64,000 nt of DNA from JANWXR01 sp964608265. Lineage in GTDB: Bacteria > Chloroflexota > Anaerolineae > Anaerolineales > UBA6663. Under the pieces are notes generated by a model. The model worked only from the letters and a program-made list of their open reading frames with translations. It was not told the origin of the DNA and did not search any database. The stretch is from contig CAZSNP010000004.1 of the NCBI GenBank assembly GCA_964608265.1, positions 60,121-124,120 on the forward strand, given 5' to 3'. Below are positions 51,607 through 60,700 of this stretch, piece after piece. Both the position numbers and the translations under genes were made by a program. Numbering within the stretch: position 1 is the stretch's first letter; every line of letters begins with the position of its first letter.

Positions 51607-52410
51607 ATGGCGATGGACAACCCTGCCGACTTGAACGCCGCCTCCCGCGCGGCGTGGGAAGCGAACGCGGGATTTTGGGATGAGAAACAGGGCGACCTCG
51701 GCAACGCCTCGCACCGCGAGCAGATCGCCCCGGCGGCGCTGCGCCTGCTCAACGTGCAGCCCGGCGAGATAGTGCTCGATGCGGCCTGCGGCAACGGCGT
51801 CTTTGCCCGCAAGCTGGCCGCCCTCGGCGCGCAGGTGGTTGGCTTCGACTTCAGCCCGGCGATGATTGAGAACGCCCGCCGCTACGCCGCGCAGAGTGAG
51901 CACCGCGGCCGCATGCGCTTTCAGGTGATGGACGCCACCGACGAAGCGCAACTCCTCACGCTCGGCGCAGGGCGATTCGATGCGGTGGTGAGTTTGATGG
52001 CCCTGATGGATATGCCCGAGATCGCTCCGCTGTGCCGCGCGGCGCGCCGGTTGCTCAAGCCCGAAGGGCGGTTCATCTTCGCCGTGGTGCATCCGTGCTT
52101 CAACTCCGCGCCGGGCATCGTGCGTGTGATGGAGGAGGAAGACCGTGAGGGAGAGATCGTCGAGGCGCATTCGCTGAAGATGTCGCGCTACCTCACCGGC
52201 GGCGCGGCCAAAGGACTCGCCATCATCGGCCAGCCCGCCGCGCAGTATTACTTCCATCGCCCACTGCACGAACTGCTCAACACCTGCTTCGACGCCGGCT
52301 TCGTGCTGGATCGAATCGATGAACCGCCCATTCCGCAGCGCGAACGGCGTCGCGACTCGTGGGCGAGCTACAACGACATCCCGCCGTTCTTTTTGGCGCG
52401 CCTGCGATGA
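51607..52410 (+). CDS. Class I SAM-dependent methyltransferase
   Basis: 267 residues; ribosome-binding site GAGGAG before the ATG. Motif I VLDAACGNGVFARKLAALGAQVVGFDFS binds S-adenosylmethionine, and MDATDE and GRFDAVVSLMALMDMPE are the next motifs of the Methyltransf_11/25 type. The N-terminal segment AWEANAGFWDE is common in small-molecule methyltransferases. Its TGA overlaps the ATG of a truncated acetyltransferase copy (ATGA), so the original operon was methyltransferase-acetyltransferase. Confidence 0.9.
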   Translation: MAMDNPADLNAASRAAWEANAGFWDEKQGDLGNASHREQIAPAALRLLNVQPGEIVLDAACGNGVFARKLAALGAQVVGFDFSPAMIENARRYAAQSEHRGRMRFQVMDATDEAQLLTLGAGRFDAVVSLMALMDMPEIAPLCRAARRLLKPEGRFIFAVVHPCFNSAPGIVRVMEEEDREGEIVEAHSLKMSRYLTGGAAKGLAIIGQPAAQYYFHRPLHELLNTCFDAGFVLDRIDEPPIPQRERRRDSWASYNDIPPFFLARLR

Positions 52411-52616
52411 CGCTCATCACGCTTGCCCCCGACGACGAGCGCGGCATCCGCCAGGCCGCCGGGATTCTGACGCTGGCCTTCCGCGAGCACTGGCCCGACT
52501 CCTGGGCGACGCTCGAAGACGCGCTCGCCGAAGTGCACGCGATGCTCGCCCCCGACTGCATCTGCCGCGCGGCGTGTGAGATTCAACAAGCGGGTGATCC
52601 GCTCCGCCGTGTATAA
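52407..52616 (+). pseudogene. Truncated 5' duplicate of the AAC(6')-like acetyltransferase gene
   Basis: 69 codons from an ATG overlapping the methyltransferase stop. Residues 1-57 match the N-terminus of the intact gene at 53467 (DERGIRQAAGILTLAFREHW shared; about ten base differences in 150 bp, mostly synonymous). After CRAAC the homology stops and the frame runs 12 unrelated codons to TAA. It lacks the whole acetyl-CoA site, so it is non-functional as an enzyme. It marks the left border of the toxin-antitoxin segment. Confidence 0.88.
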
Positions 52617-52640
52617 TCCCGCTTGATCCGGAGTTGAAAC

Positions 52641-52985
52641 ATGACCACCGAAGTCGAAGCCATTTACCACAACGGCGCATTGGAATTGCAAACCGCCCTT
52701 CCGCTAAAGGAGGGTGAGCGCGTGCGTGTATTGGTGCTGACCGGCGACCTCGATGTTGAGGAGCGCGTCAAAGCCCTGCATCGTGCTGCCGATGCCTGGC
52801 TGTCCGGCCAGGCTCCGGCGGGGCCGCCCGCCTATTCCGCCGACGAGTGGTCGCGGCTGGATGAGGAATGGGATCGGCTGCTAGCCGAGATTTTGGCGAA
52901 GACGAATGGGCGGACCGAGGCGGAGGTCGCTGCCGATGTAGAAGAAGCCGTGCGGGCTGCCCGCCGACAACCGCGCGCTCAATGA
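52641..52985 (+). CDS. Antitoxin with DUF104 (AF2212-like) N-terminus
   Basis: 114 residues. EVEAIYHNGALELQTALPLKEGERVRVLVL matches the short beta-rich DUF104 domain of antitoxins paired with PIN toxins. The remaining 80 residues are acidic and helical and probably wrap the toxin. Shine-Dalgarno GGAG is 8 nt before the ATG, and a TATAAT box lies at 52612-52617. The toxin ATG overlaps its TGA (ATGA). Confidence 0.8.
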   Translation: MTTEVEAIYHNGALELQTALPLKEGERVRVLVLTGDLDVEERVKALHRAADAWLSGQAPAGPPAYSADEWSRLDEEWDRLLAEILAKTNGRTEAEVAADVEEAVRAARRQPRAQ

Positions 52986-53431
52986 TCCGCGTTGTCGTGG
53001 ATACAAACGTGTTGGTGCGAGGCGCTCTCTCCCCAAGTGGAGGGAGCGCCTTCATCGTTCAGGCCTTCAAACAACGCCGATTTGTGTTACTCACTTCGCC
53101 GCGGCATTTGCAGGAAATCTTCCGCACGTTGGGTTATCCGCGTCTGCGACGCAAGTACCGGCTGTCTGACCGGGTCCGCAAACGGCTCGTGGCGCAGATT
53201 GCCGCCCGTGGCCTCATGCTGTCGACCATCGGGTCTATCGCATTGTGTCGTGATCCGCAGGATGATTTCTTGATCGAGTTGGCTTTGCTGGGGCGCGCCG
53301 ATTTTGTCGTGACCGAGGATGCTGACCTTCACGAAGACGCCACCATTGTGCGCTTTCTCATGGAGCGGGGCGTACGTCTTATCTACGCCGCCGAGTTTGC
53401 GGCCGTCCTTCGGCGCGAAGCTGGCGAATAA
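52982..53431 (+). CDS. PIN-domain toxin (VapC-like, COG1569 type)
   Basis: 149 residues from the ATG overlapping the antitoxin stop. VVDTNVLVRGALSPSGGSAFIV at the start and LCRDPQDDFLIELALLGRADFVVTEDADL in the second half are PIN hallmarks. The acidic residues (D8, the Glu in LQEIF, D of DPQDD, D of TEDADL) form the Mg2+ site. Known role: sequence-specific ribonuclease held inactive by the antitoxin. Confidence 0.88.
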   Translation: MIRVVVDTNVLVRGALSPSGGSAFIVQAFKQRRFVLLTSPRHLQEIFRTLGYPRLRRKYRLSDRVRKRLVAQIAARGLMLSTIGSIALCRDPQDDFLIELALLGRADFVVTEDADLHEDATIVRFLMERGVRLIYAAEFAAVLRREAGE

Positions 53432-53466
53432 GTAGGCAGCGACACCGTCGCCTGCTCGGCCAATCC

Positions 53467-54015
53467 TTGTACATCCATACACTGACACCCGCCGACGAAC
53501 GTGGCATCCGCCAGGCCGCCGGGATTTTGACGCTGGCCTTTCGCGAGCATTGGCCCGACTCCTGGGCGGCGCTCGAAGACGCGCTCGCCGAAGTGCACGC
53601 GATGCTCGCCCCCGACCGCATCTGCCGGGCGGCGTGTGATGAAAACGGCACGGTCGTGGGCTGGATCGGCGGCATCCCCGAGTACGACGGCAACGTGTGG
53701 GAGTTGCATCCCCTCGCGGTGCACCCGGCGCACCAACAGCGCGGCATCGGGCGGGCGCTGGTCGCGGATTTTGAAGCGCAGGTGCGCGCGCGCGGCGGCC
53801 TCACCATCATGCTCGGCAGCGACGATGTGGATGCGATGACGACGCTCTCGGGCGTTGACCTTTACACCGACCCGTGGGAGCATATCCGCAACATCCGCAA
53901 TCTCAAGCGCCATCCGTACGCGTTCTATCACAAGCTCGGCTATACCATCATCGGCGTCATGCCCGACGCGAACGGGCGCGGCCAGCCGGACATTTACATG
54001 GGCAAGCGGGTGTGA
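53467..54015 (+). CDS. AAC(6')-Ii-like aminoglycoside 6'-N-acetyltransferase (GNAT)
   Basis: 182 residues from a TTG start. The overall pattern follows the AAC(6')-Ii branch: IPEYDGNVWELHPLAV, HQQRGIGRALV (acetyl-CoA loop), GGLTIMLGSDDVDAMTTLSGVDLY, LKRHPYAFYHKLGYTIIGVMPDANG and PDIYMGK, all recognisable from memory of the enterococcal enzyme. This supports acetyl transfer to the 6'-amino group of aminoglycosides, though a housekeeping substrate is possible. No clear ribosome-binding site precedes the TTG. Its 5' third is duplicated at 52407-52580 on the other side of the toxin-antitoxin pair. Confidence 0.82.
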   Translation: MYIHTLTPADERGIRQAAGILTLAFREHWPDSWAALEDALAEVHAMLAPDRICRAACDENGTVVGWIGGIPEYDGNVWELHPLAVHPAHQQRGIGRALVADFEAQVRARGGLTIMLGSDDVDAMTTLSGVDLYTDPWEHIRNIRNLKRHPYAFYHKLGYTIIGVMPDANGRGQPDIYMGKRV

Positions 54016-54026
54016 AGCGACCGCCG

Positions 54027-54054
54027 ACGGCAGACCGCAGACGGCAGACCGCAG
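54027..54054. repeat. Tandem 14-mer ACGGCAGACCGCAG
   Basis: Two exact adjacent copies, with partial copies on both sides (CCGCCG before, ATCGCC after). The word belongs to the family seen at 42306-42327 and 46684-46724. It lies in the spacer before the M20 peptidase. Confidence 0.8.
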
Positions 54055-54138
54055 ATCGCCGCCACTCCGGTGAGCGTCTTACGTGTTCCGTGGTCCGTTG
54101 CGCCTCCACAAGCCGCACTCAAGAATCAGAAACCTAAA

Positions 54139-55476
54139 ATGCTCAACTGGTCCGCTATTACTGAAGAGGCCGTCCGTCACCTGCAGGCGCTGATTCAACT
54201 CAACACCACCAATCCGCCGGGCAACGAGATCATCGCCGCCGAGTACCTCGCCCGCGCGCTGAAGGCCGAGGGCTTCGAGCCGCTGATTCTCGAATCCGCC
54301 CCGACGCGGGGCAACGTGGTGGCGCGCCTCGCGGGCACGGGCGAGGCCCCGCCTTTGCTGCTCTACGGCCATACCGATGTCGTGCCCGTCGAGCCGGAGC
54401 ACTGGACGCACCCGCCCTTCGGCGGCGAGGTGCACGACGGTTTCGTGTGGGGGCGCGGCGCGGTGGATATGAAGGGGACGGTCGCGCAGCAGTTGATGGT
54501 GCTGCTGCTGCTCAAGCGCAGCGGCAGGCCGTTGAAGCGCGACGTGATCTTCGCCGCCACCGCCGACGAGGAAGTGAGCGGGCGCTACGGCCTCGGCTGG
54601 CTGGTGCAGCATCACCCCGACCTCATCCGGGCGGAGTTTGGCCTGACGGAACTCGGCGGCTACAACATGGATTTCGCCGGTGTCACGCTCTATCCGATTC
54701 AAGTGGCCGAGAAGGGGACGTGCTGGGTGAAGGTGCGGGCGCACGGCCAGCCCGGCCACGCCTCGCAGCCCCACGCAAACAACGCCGTGGTGCGCCTGGC
54801 GCGCGCCGTGGAGGAACTCGCGCGCGTCGGTTTGCCGTATCACCTCACCGGCGCAACCGCCGGCTTTCTCGACGCGGCCGCGGATGCGCTGGGCGGTGAC
54901 TTTGGCGCACTGCTGCGCGACCTCAAAACCCAGCCGCACGCCGACGACCTGCTCAACGGCGCGCTCAAGCAGCACCCGCTGCACGGCTTCCTCGTCGCCC
55001 TCACCCACAACACCGCCGTGCCCACCGGCCTGAGCGCCGGGCAGAAGACCAACGTCATCCCCGGTGTGGCCGAGGCGACCATTGACGGCCGCACCCTGCC
55101 GGGCTTCAACGCCGAGTCCTTCCTCGGCGAGCTGCGGGCGCTGATGGGCGACGACCTCGAGTACGAAGTGACATGCGACTCGCCGCCGCTGCAAACCTCG
55201 CACGCCACGCCGCTGTTCGACCTGATGGCCCGCGCCCTGCGCGCGCACGATCCGAACGCCAGGGTCGTGCCGTACATGATGACGGGCGCGACCGACGCCA
55301 AGTACCTCGCCAAACTCGGCGTGCCCAGTTACGGCTTCGCGCCGATGAAGCTGCCAGCGGACTTCGACTTCTTCAACCTGTTCCACGCCCACGACGAACG
55401 CGCGCCGGTGGAGGGCCTCGGCTGGGGCGTACGCGTGTTGTGGGAGGTGGTGACCGAGTACGGGGGCGGCGGATGA
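54139..55476 (+). CDS. M20-family metallopeptidase (ArgE/DapE/carboxypeptidase-like)
   Basis: 445 residues from the ATG at 54139 (MLNWSAI); a longer frame to 54070 is spacer. Zinc ligands and catalytic residues are in place: H78 (YGHTDVVP), D110 (GAVDMKG) as bridging ligand, E144 catalytic and E145 ligand (TADEEVSG), and a C-terminal His in LFHAHDE. The lid domain starts near GTCWVKVRAHGQPGHAS. It removes an acyl or amino-acid group from a small peptide or amide; the exact substrate is unclear. Confidence 0.93.
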   Translation: MLNWSAITEEAVRHLQALIQLNTTNPPGNEIIAAEYLARALKAEGFEPLILESAPTRGNVVARLAGTGEAPPLLLYGHTDVVPVEPEHWTHPPFGGEVHDGFVWGRGAVDMKGTVAQQLMVLLLLKRSGRPLKRDVIFAATADEEVSGRYGLGWLVQHHPDLIRAEFGLTELGGYNMDFAGVTLYPIQVAEKGTCWVKVRAHGQPGHASQPHANNAVVRLARAVEELARVGLPYHLTGATAGFLDAAADALGGDFGALLRDLKTQPHADDLLNGALKQHPLHGFLVALTHNTAVPTGLSAGQKTNVIPGVAEATIDGRTLPGFNAESFLGELRALMGDDLEYEVTCDSPPLQTSHATPLFDLMARALRAHDPNARVVPYMMTGATDAKYLAKLGVPSYGFAPMKLPADFDFFNLFHAHDERAPVEGLGWGVRVLWEVVTEYGGGG

Positions 55477-55481
55477 GCGTT

Positions 55482-55499
55482 CAATCGCGTTCGCGATTG
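55482..55499. repeat. Short hairpin CAATCGCG-TT-CGCGATTG
   Basis: A perfect 8-bp inverted repeat 5 bp after the M20 stop codon, in the spacer before the lipoprotein gene. Similar to the CGAACGCA/TGCGTTCG hairpin at 10315-10331. Confidence 0.6.
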
Positions 55500-55559
55500 C
55501 TCAGCTGATTCTCAAAATCACCCCATCCGCCATTCACCCACTCACCCAATAACGTTGGC

Positions 55560-57215
55560 ATGCGCCGCTATCTCCCGTTCCTCATCGTCTTCGGCCTCGC
55601 CTGCAACACGTTGATACCGACCGCGACCCCGCTCGCGCCGCCGACCCCGACGGCGAGCGTGGCAGCGACGTTGCCGACGGCAGTCCCTTCCGCGCGGCCC
55701 ACCGCCGCGCCGGCCGCCACCGTTATTCCACCACAGCCCGACGGGTTGCAACCGGGCGACATCACCTTCCACCCCGGCCCCGAGTTGTATGCCGGCGACA
55801 TCGTCAGCTTCGAGGTGGACGGCTCGAACGTGGCTGCCTCGTGGGAGGGCTGGCGGGTAGAGGCCTACCTCGGCGGGGCCAACGGCGAGAAGCTCGGCGA
55901 GAGCAATCTGGCGAGCTTCGGCTTTGGCGGTGCGCCGGCGGCCGAGTTCTGGTGGGCCTGGGATACGGCCGGGCTGGTGGGCGAGCAGACGCTGACGTTT
56001 GTGGCCCTGCCGCCGGACGAGGCCGGGACACCGCAGCAGGCGACGGTCAGCGTGCTTCTGTTGCCGGCGGAACTCCGCCCGCAACCGGAGCGGGAGGCCG
56101 CGTGGGCGCTGGCCGAGAGCGCGTGCTGCCTCTTCCACTACCTCACCGGCACCGCTGCCGCGCGCGACATCGAAACCATCAAAGCCGAAGCCGACGAGTC
56201 GTTTGAGATCGTCGAGGCGCGGCTCGGCGTCGAACGGCGCGACAAGATTGCCTTCACGCTGCTCAGCCGTTTGCTCGGGCACGGCGGGTTCGCCAGCGGC
56301 GAAATCTCGCTCACCTACGTTGACCGCAACCCGGCCGGCAACAATTTCGATACGGTCTTCATCCACGAAGGCGTGCACATCCTCGACCGGCAATTCGCCG
56401 ACAACCGCCCGGCGTTTCTGGCCGAGGGGCTGGCCGTCTTCATCGCCGGTGGGCACTATAAACCCGAAGACCTCGACCGGCGCGCCGCAGCCCTGCTGGC
56501 ATGGGAAGGCTACCTGCCGCTGGCTGACCTCGCCCGCGACTTCTATCCCGCGCAACATGAAATCGGTTATCTCGAGGCCGGTTCGTTTGTGAAATACCTC
56601 GTTGACCAATACGGCTGGGACAGATTCAAAAAGATGTACGCCACGCTGCAACCCGCGCCGGACGAGACGGTGCAACTCGCTAACGGCCTGGCCGCTCACT
56701 ACGAGAAAACCCTGGCGGAACTGGAGACGGAATGGCTGGCGTATCTGCGCACGGTGGCGTGGGAGGCGCGCGACCTCGACGACCTGCGGCTGAGTGTGGG
56801 GCTGTTCGAGGCGTTGCGGCGCTATCAGCAATTGCGCGACCCGGCGGCGTACTACCTCAGCGCCTGGCTACCCGATGGCCCGCAGGCCCGCAAGCGCGGC
56901 GTCATCGCCGACTTCATCCGCAGCCCGCGCGACCCGGAAGCCATCGCCCTCGAGACGATGCTGGCCGCTGCCGAGCGCGGCCTCGCGCGCGGCGACTTCG
57001 CGCAAGTGGCGGCCCTGCTCACCTCGGTCAACGCCGCGCTCGACGCGAACGACCTCAATGCCGACCCGCTGGCCGCGCGCTATCTGCGCGTCGTGGCCGA
57101 ACTCGCCGCCGAGGGCTACGAGGCGCAGACCATCGAACTGCTGACCGACCTGCCCACCCTCACCGCGATCCGTGACTGGCCCGTCGTCGAGTCGGTCACG
57201 TATAATGGGCAATAG
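55560..57215 (+). CDS. Secreted gluzincin-like metallopeptidase lipoprotein
   Basis: 551 residues. Signal peptide with lipobox GLAC (Cys15), a Thr/Pro/Ala-rich spacer (16-60) and a beta-rich domain (65-170). Then comes a peptidase-MA-like domain: FIHEGVHIL gives H269-E270-x-x-H273 and FLAEGLAVF the third ligand Glu. EHIGYLEAGSFVKYLVDQYGWDRFKKM-like helices follow (here starting QHEIGYLE). The C-terminal 170 residues are helical, TPR-like. It probably cleaves proteins at the cell surface. The motif is HEGVH, which keeps the HExxH spacing. Confidence 0.8.
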   Translation: MRRYLPFLIVFGLACNTLIPTATPLAPPTPTASVAATLPTAVPSARPTAAPAATVIPPQPDGLQPGDITFHPGPELYAGDIVSFEVDGSNVAASWEGWRVEAYLGGANGEKLGESNLASFGFGGAPAAEFWWAWDTAGLVGEQTLTFVALPPDEAGTPQQATVSVLLLPAELRPQPEREAAWALAESACCLFHYLTGTAAARDIETIKAEADESFEIVEARLGVERRDKIAFTLLSRLLGHGGFASGEISLTYVDRNPAGNNFDTVFIHEGVHILDRQFADNRPAFLAEGLAVFIAGGHYKPEDLDRRAAALLAWEGYLPLADLARDFYPAQHEIGYLEAGSFVKYLVDQYGWDRFKKMYATLQPAPDETVQLANGLAAHYEKTLAELETEWLAYLRTVAWEARDLDDLRLSVGLFEALRRYQQLRDPAAYYLSAWLPDGPQARKRGVIADFIRSPRDPEAIALETMLAAAERGLARGDFAQVAALLTSVNAALDANDLNADPLAARYLRVVAELAAEGYEAQTIELLTDLPTLTAIRDWPVVESVTYNGQ

Positions 57216-57260
57216 AAAGTGGCCCGTCGCAATCCAGCCCAACCCACCATCCATCGCTGA

Positions 57261-57593
57261 ATGTACAAGTTGACCCTCATCTTCCACGACAACCCCGCCA
57301 TCCCCGACTTGATGGAGCGTTGGTCGAACGACTTTGTGCCGCTGGCAGATAAGCTGCCGGGCCTGCGCCTGGTGAGCGTGAGCCATGTGGACGGCGGGCC
57401 GGCGGGGCCGAGCGAGATTCGCCTGATCCACGACCTGATCTTCGACGACGTGCAGGCGATGACGGCGGCGATGCAGTCGCCGGCGGGTGTGGCGGCGGGG
57501 CAGTGCCTGGTGCGCCTCACCAGGAACGCCCCCGGCAGTGTGACCATGCTTTTCGCCGATCACAAGCAGGATGCGCCGAAAGTGTTGAGTTGA
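57261..57593 (+). CDS. EthD-domain protein
   Basis: 110 residues with the ferredoxin-like alpha/beta EthD pattern: KLTLIFHDNPAIPDLMERWSNDFVPLADKLPGLRLVSVSHV, then HDLIFDDVQAMTAAMQSPAGVAAG. These small dimeric proteins accompany oxidative or polyketide pathways, but most have no known reaction. It starts 45 bp after the lipoprotein gene and ends at a terminator. Confidence 0.85.
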   Translation: MYKLTLIFHDNPAIPDLMERWSNDFVPLADKLPGLRLVSVSHVDGGPAGPSEIRLIHDLIFDDVQAMTAAMQSPAGVAAGQCLVRLTRNAPGSVTMLFADHKQDAPKVLS

Positions 57594-57627
57594 CGTTGTA
57601 ACGCTCAGGAACCCATCGGTAACAAAG

Positions 57628-57662
57628 AGAAGCGCCGAGAGTTGGCCTCGGCGCTTCTTCGT
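57628..57662 (+). terminator. Intrinsic terminator after the EthD gene
   Basis: GAAGCGCCGAG (57629-57639) and CTCGGCGCTTC (57647-57657) form a perfect 11-bp stem with a 7-nt loop, followed by TTCGTCC. The T tract is short. Confidence 0.7.
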
Positions 57663-57753
57663 CCTGGAGCCAGTCCCGTTGTTTCGGTTCCCGTCGGTCG
57701 TCGCGGTCTGGCCCGCTTTATCCCGCAAACGGATTTTGGCTCGGGCTGTGTTC

Positions 57754-60700
57754 TTACGGCGAACTGATCTCGATGAAGTTCACCTTGTTGTTCTGCGCGC
57801 CGGACGCATTGCTCAGCGTCAGCCGCCCGTCGCTCACCGTCACGGTGACGGTATTGTCGAGCCAGCGCTGGCTGTCGGTTGGCGCACCGTCAATCACGGT
57901 CACGCCCTCGAGGTCGAGGCGGAAGACGCTGTCGGTGGCGGATGCATCACCAGCGACCAATCGCACGCGATAGGTGCCGTTGGGCAGAGCGATCTCCCAC
58001 GTGCAAGACCCGCCGCACACCGACGGCTTTTGCATGTGCAGGAGCGTGTCGTAGCGTTGGTCGGGCGAGGCGGCCGAGTTGCGGTCGCGCCCGGTGAAGT
58101 TGTTGGCGCTCCAACCGTACTGCTGCCCGTTGCCGCGGTCGCCAAAGCGTTTGCCCGTGTCGGCCAGATACCCNNNNNNNNNNNNNNNNNNNNNNNNNNN
58201 NNNNNNNNNNNNNNNNNNNNNNNNNNNNNNNNNNNNNNNNNNNNNNNNNNNNNNNNNNNNNNNNNNNNNNNNNTTGCTGAGGGTCAGACGCCCATCGGTC
58301 ACGGTGACGGTCGCTTCGCCCTCCAGCCAGCGTTGCGTGGTGGAGGACACGCCCTCGACCACACTCACCGCTTCTGCCATGATGTGAAAGTACGTATCAT
58401 AGTAACTCGGGTCGCCGGCGACGAGGCGAACCCGATAGGTGCCGTTGGGCAGGGCGATCTCCCAGATGTAGGTGCCGCCGCGCTGCATGTGCAGCAGCGT
58501 GTCGTAGCGCTGATCGGGCGATTGCGCCGAATCGCGGTCACGAGCGCCATCGGTGTTGTCGGCGTTCCAGCCATACTGGTATCCGTTGCCCCGCTCGCCA
58601 AACACTGCGCCGGTGTCGGCCAGGTAACCGATGGGGATGGAAGCGCCGTCGAGTTGGAAATTGATCCTGATGCTTTCACCCGGCGCCGGGGTAGGCTGGG
58701 GGAGGGTGGCAGTCGGGGTGAGCGTAGGCTGTGGCGCCGGCGTGGTCGGGGGCTGATTGACCGGGTACAGGTTGGCCTGTGACACAATGAACGATCCATC
58801 GCCCTCTGCGGGCGCGTTGACATTGTTCAGCCGCCAAGCCACCGCCAGGTTGTCGCCGCCCCAACCCTCGATGGCACGAGCCTCGATGTAATACCAACCC
58901 GCCAGGAGAGACTGCCTGCTCGACTGCTGCGTCGGGTACTTGCTCCATTCGCGTGCGTGAGTCCAGTAAGGAACGCCGGCTATCTCAGCCGCGCCCGCAG
59001 CAAGGACGGCGACATCGGCCCCCGTCGGGGAAGCGAGGCGTGTCGGATTGAGAAGCAGAACGCCCAGGTCGTCACTCGCCAGCCAGAACGTGTACTCGCC
59101 AGAGACGGGGACGCACAGCAACGCCTGCATCCGTTGCCCATAGTAATCGCCGCTGTCGGTTGGAGATTCAAAGGTGGTTTGCGTCTGTGTGCTGCTGGCC
59201 GGCAGGCGAAAGTTGTCGGTCCGGGCCGCGAATTCGTTGAGCGTCGTGACACTCAGGTCAGACCAGACACTGCGCGTCGCCCCACTTCCGGCGCAGGCCG
59301 TCACGGGCGCGCCGGTGCTGGTGGGGAGCGCCGTGGGCGTGACGTTGGCCGTTGTCGTGGGTTGGGCCGTGCGCGTGGCGGTCGGGGTGGCCGTGTTGTC
59401 CTGAACACCGATGCGGGTCGCGGTGGCGGTTGGGCTGGGCGGCGCTGTCGTTCGGGTCGCCGTCGCGGTCGGCGGCACAGCCGTCCGCGTCGTTGTCGGG
59501 GTCGGGCTGCCAGAACTCGCCGTCAACCTGAGTACCCAATCCTCGTTGTTGGCATACACGGAGGCCGGCACCGTCCACACGCCGTTGGACGGGTTGATGG
59601 GGCTGCCCCCATTGAGAGTCGTGTAGCTGCCGCTGCGCGGGTTGTAACTCTGGGCGATGTACGCTCCGGTCCCCAGACCCGTCATCTGAACGAGGTGACC
59701 GGCGTTGCCTCGCGGAAGATAGATCACGTGCAGCTGATTCGGGATGGACGCCGCGTGCGGTGGCGTGATGTCATATGCCGACGGGCCGGCGGGCGCACTG
59801 CCATCTACCCGCAAAGCCTGACGATTGGGTTCGAGCTGCCACCACGGAATGGCCGCAAAGAAATCGCGCAGCGGTTTCACATACCCGGCACCGGGATAAG
59901 CGAGAGCCGCATCCCACGAGGTAGCATCATATGTGGCCGCGCCGGTTTCTCCCGCCGGGGCGTGCGGATCATAGAAGTGAGATAGGCCACCCGCGCCGTA
60001 GGTGTGCCCGGCAGCGCCGTTGACGAGCGCCGTCCACATCTGCCAGCGCACTTCGTGGGCATCAGCGCCCTCGGCCCGGTTGTTTTCGTAAAAGCCCTCG
60101 GAATGCACCGTCGGTTTGATCGGTGTCAGCGCGTAATCGTCACGTGTGCGCTCAAAGACATAAAAGAGGTGATCGTCATAGTGCCGGGTTTGCGTCCAAT
60201 TGAACGTCAGCCACGGTTGCGCATGGAATTCACCCGACGAAGATTGTGCGTGGGCTCGCGCACCCCACTCCGGCGGGTCGGCTTCATCGGGCCGCCCGCT
60301 CGGGTGGATCGTCAACGGATGCTGATAGACGTTGTAACTCTGAACTGCCTGGCCGAGCTGATTCCACTCACAGCTCGCGTTGGCGCGATTCGTCGAGTAA
60401 TCCCAACACAACCCCCAGACACCGCCGGAACCGGCATCATCCCACGTGTTCGTGCCGGGGTATTTGTACTGATACTCGCCGGATAGACTCCACACAAGGT
60501 TGTATGCCCCATAACGCGCCATCAGGTAGCGCGACACCAGCCTGGCATCGGTGATTGACATTCTGTAAGTGCTGAGCCAGGAAGGATGCGCCGCAATGAC
60601 CAACCCGTTGTCGAACATCGCCCGAAAACGGGTATCGAGTTGTTGAAAGTGGCTGGCATTCAGAGTCTCGAAATCTCCATTGCCCTGATCGCTTTGCGCG

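Noticed and set aside
52868..52981. Longer start for the PIN toxin
   Set aside because: The extra residues are antitoxin sequence in another frame; the ATGA overlap and VVDTN start fix the toxin ATG at 52982.
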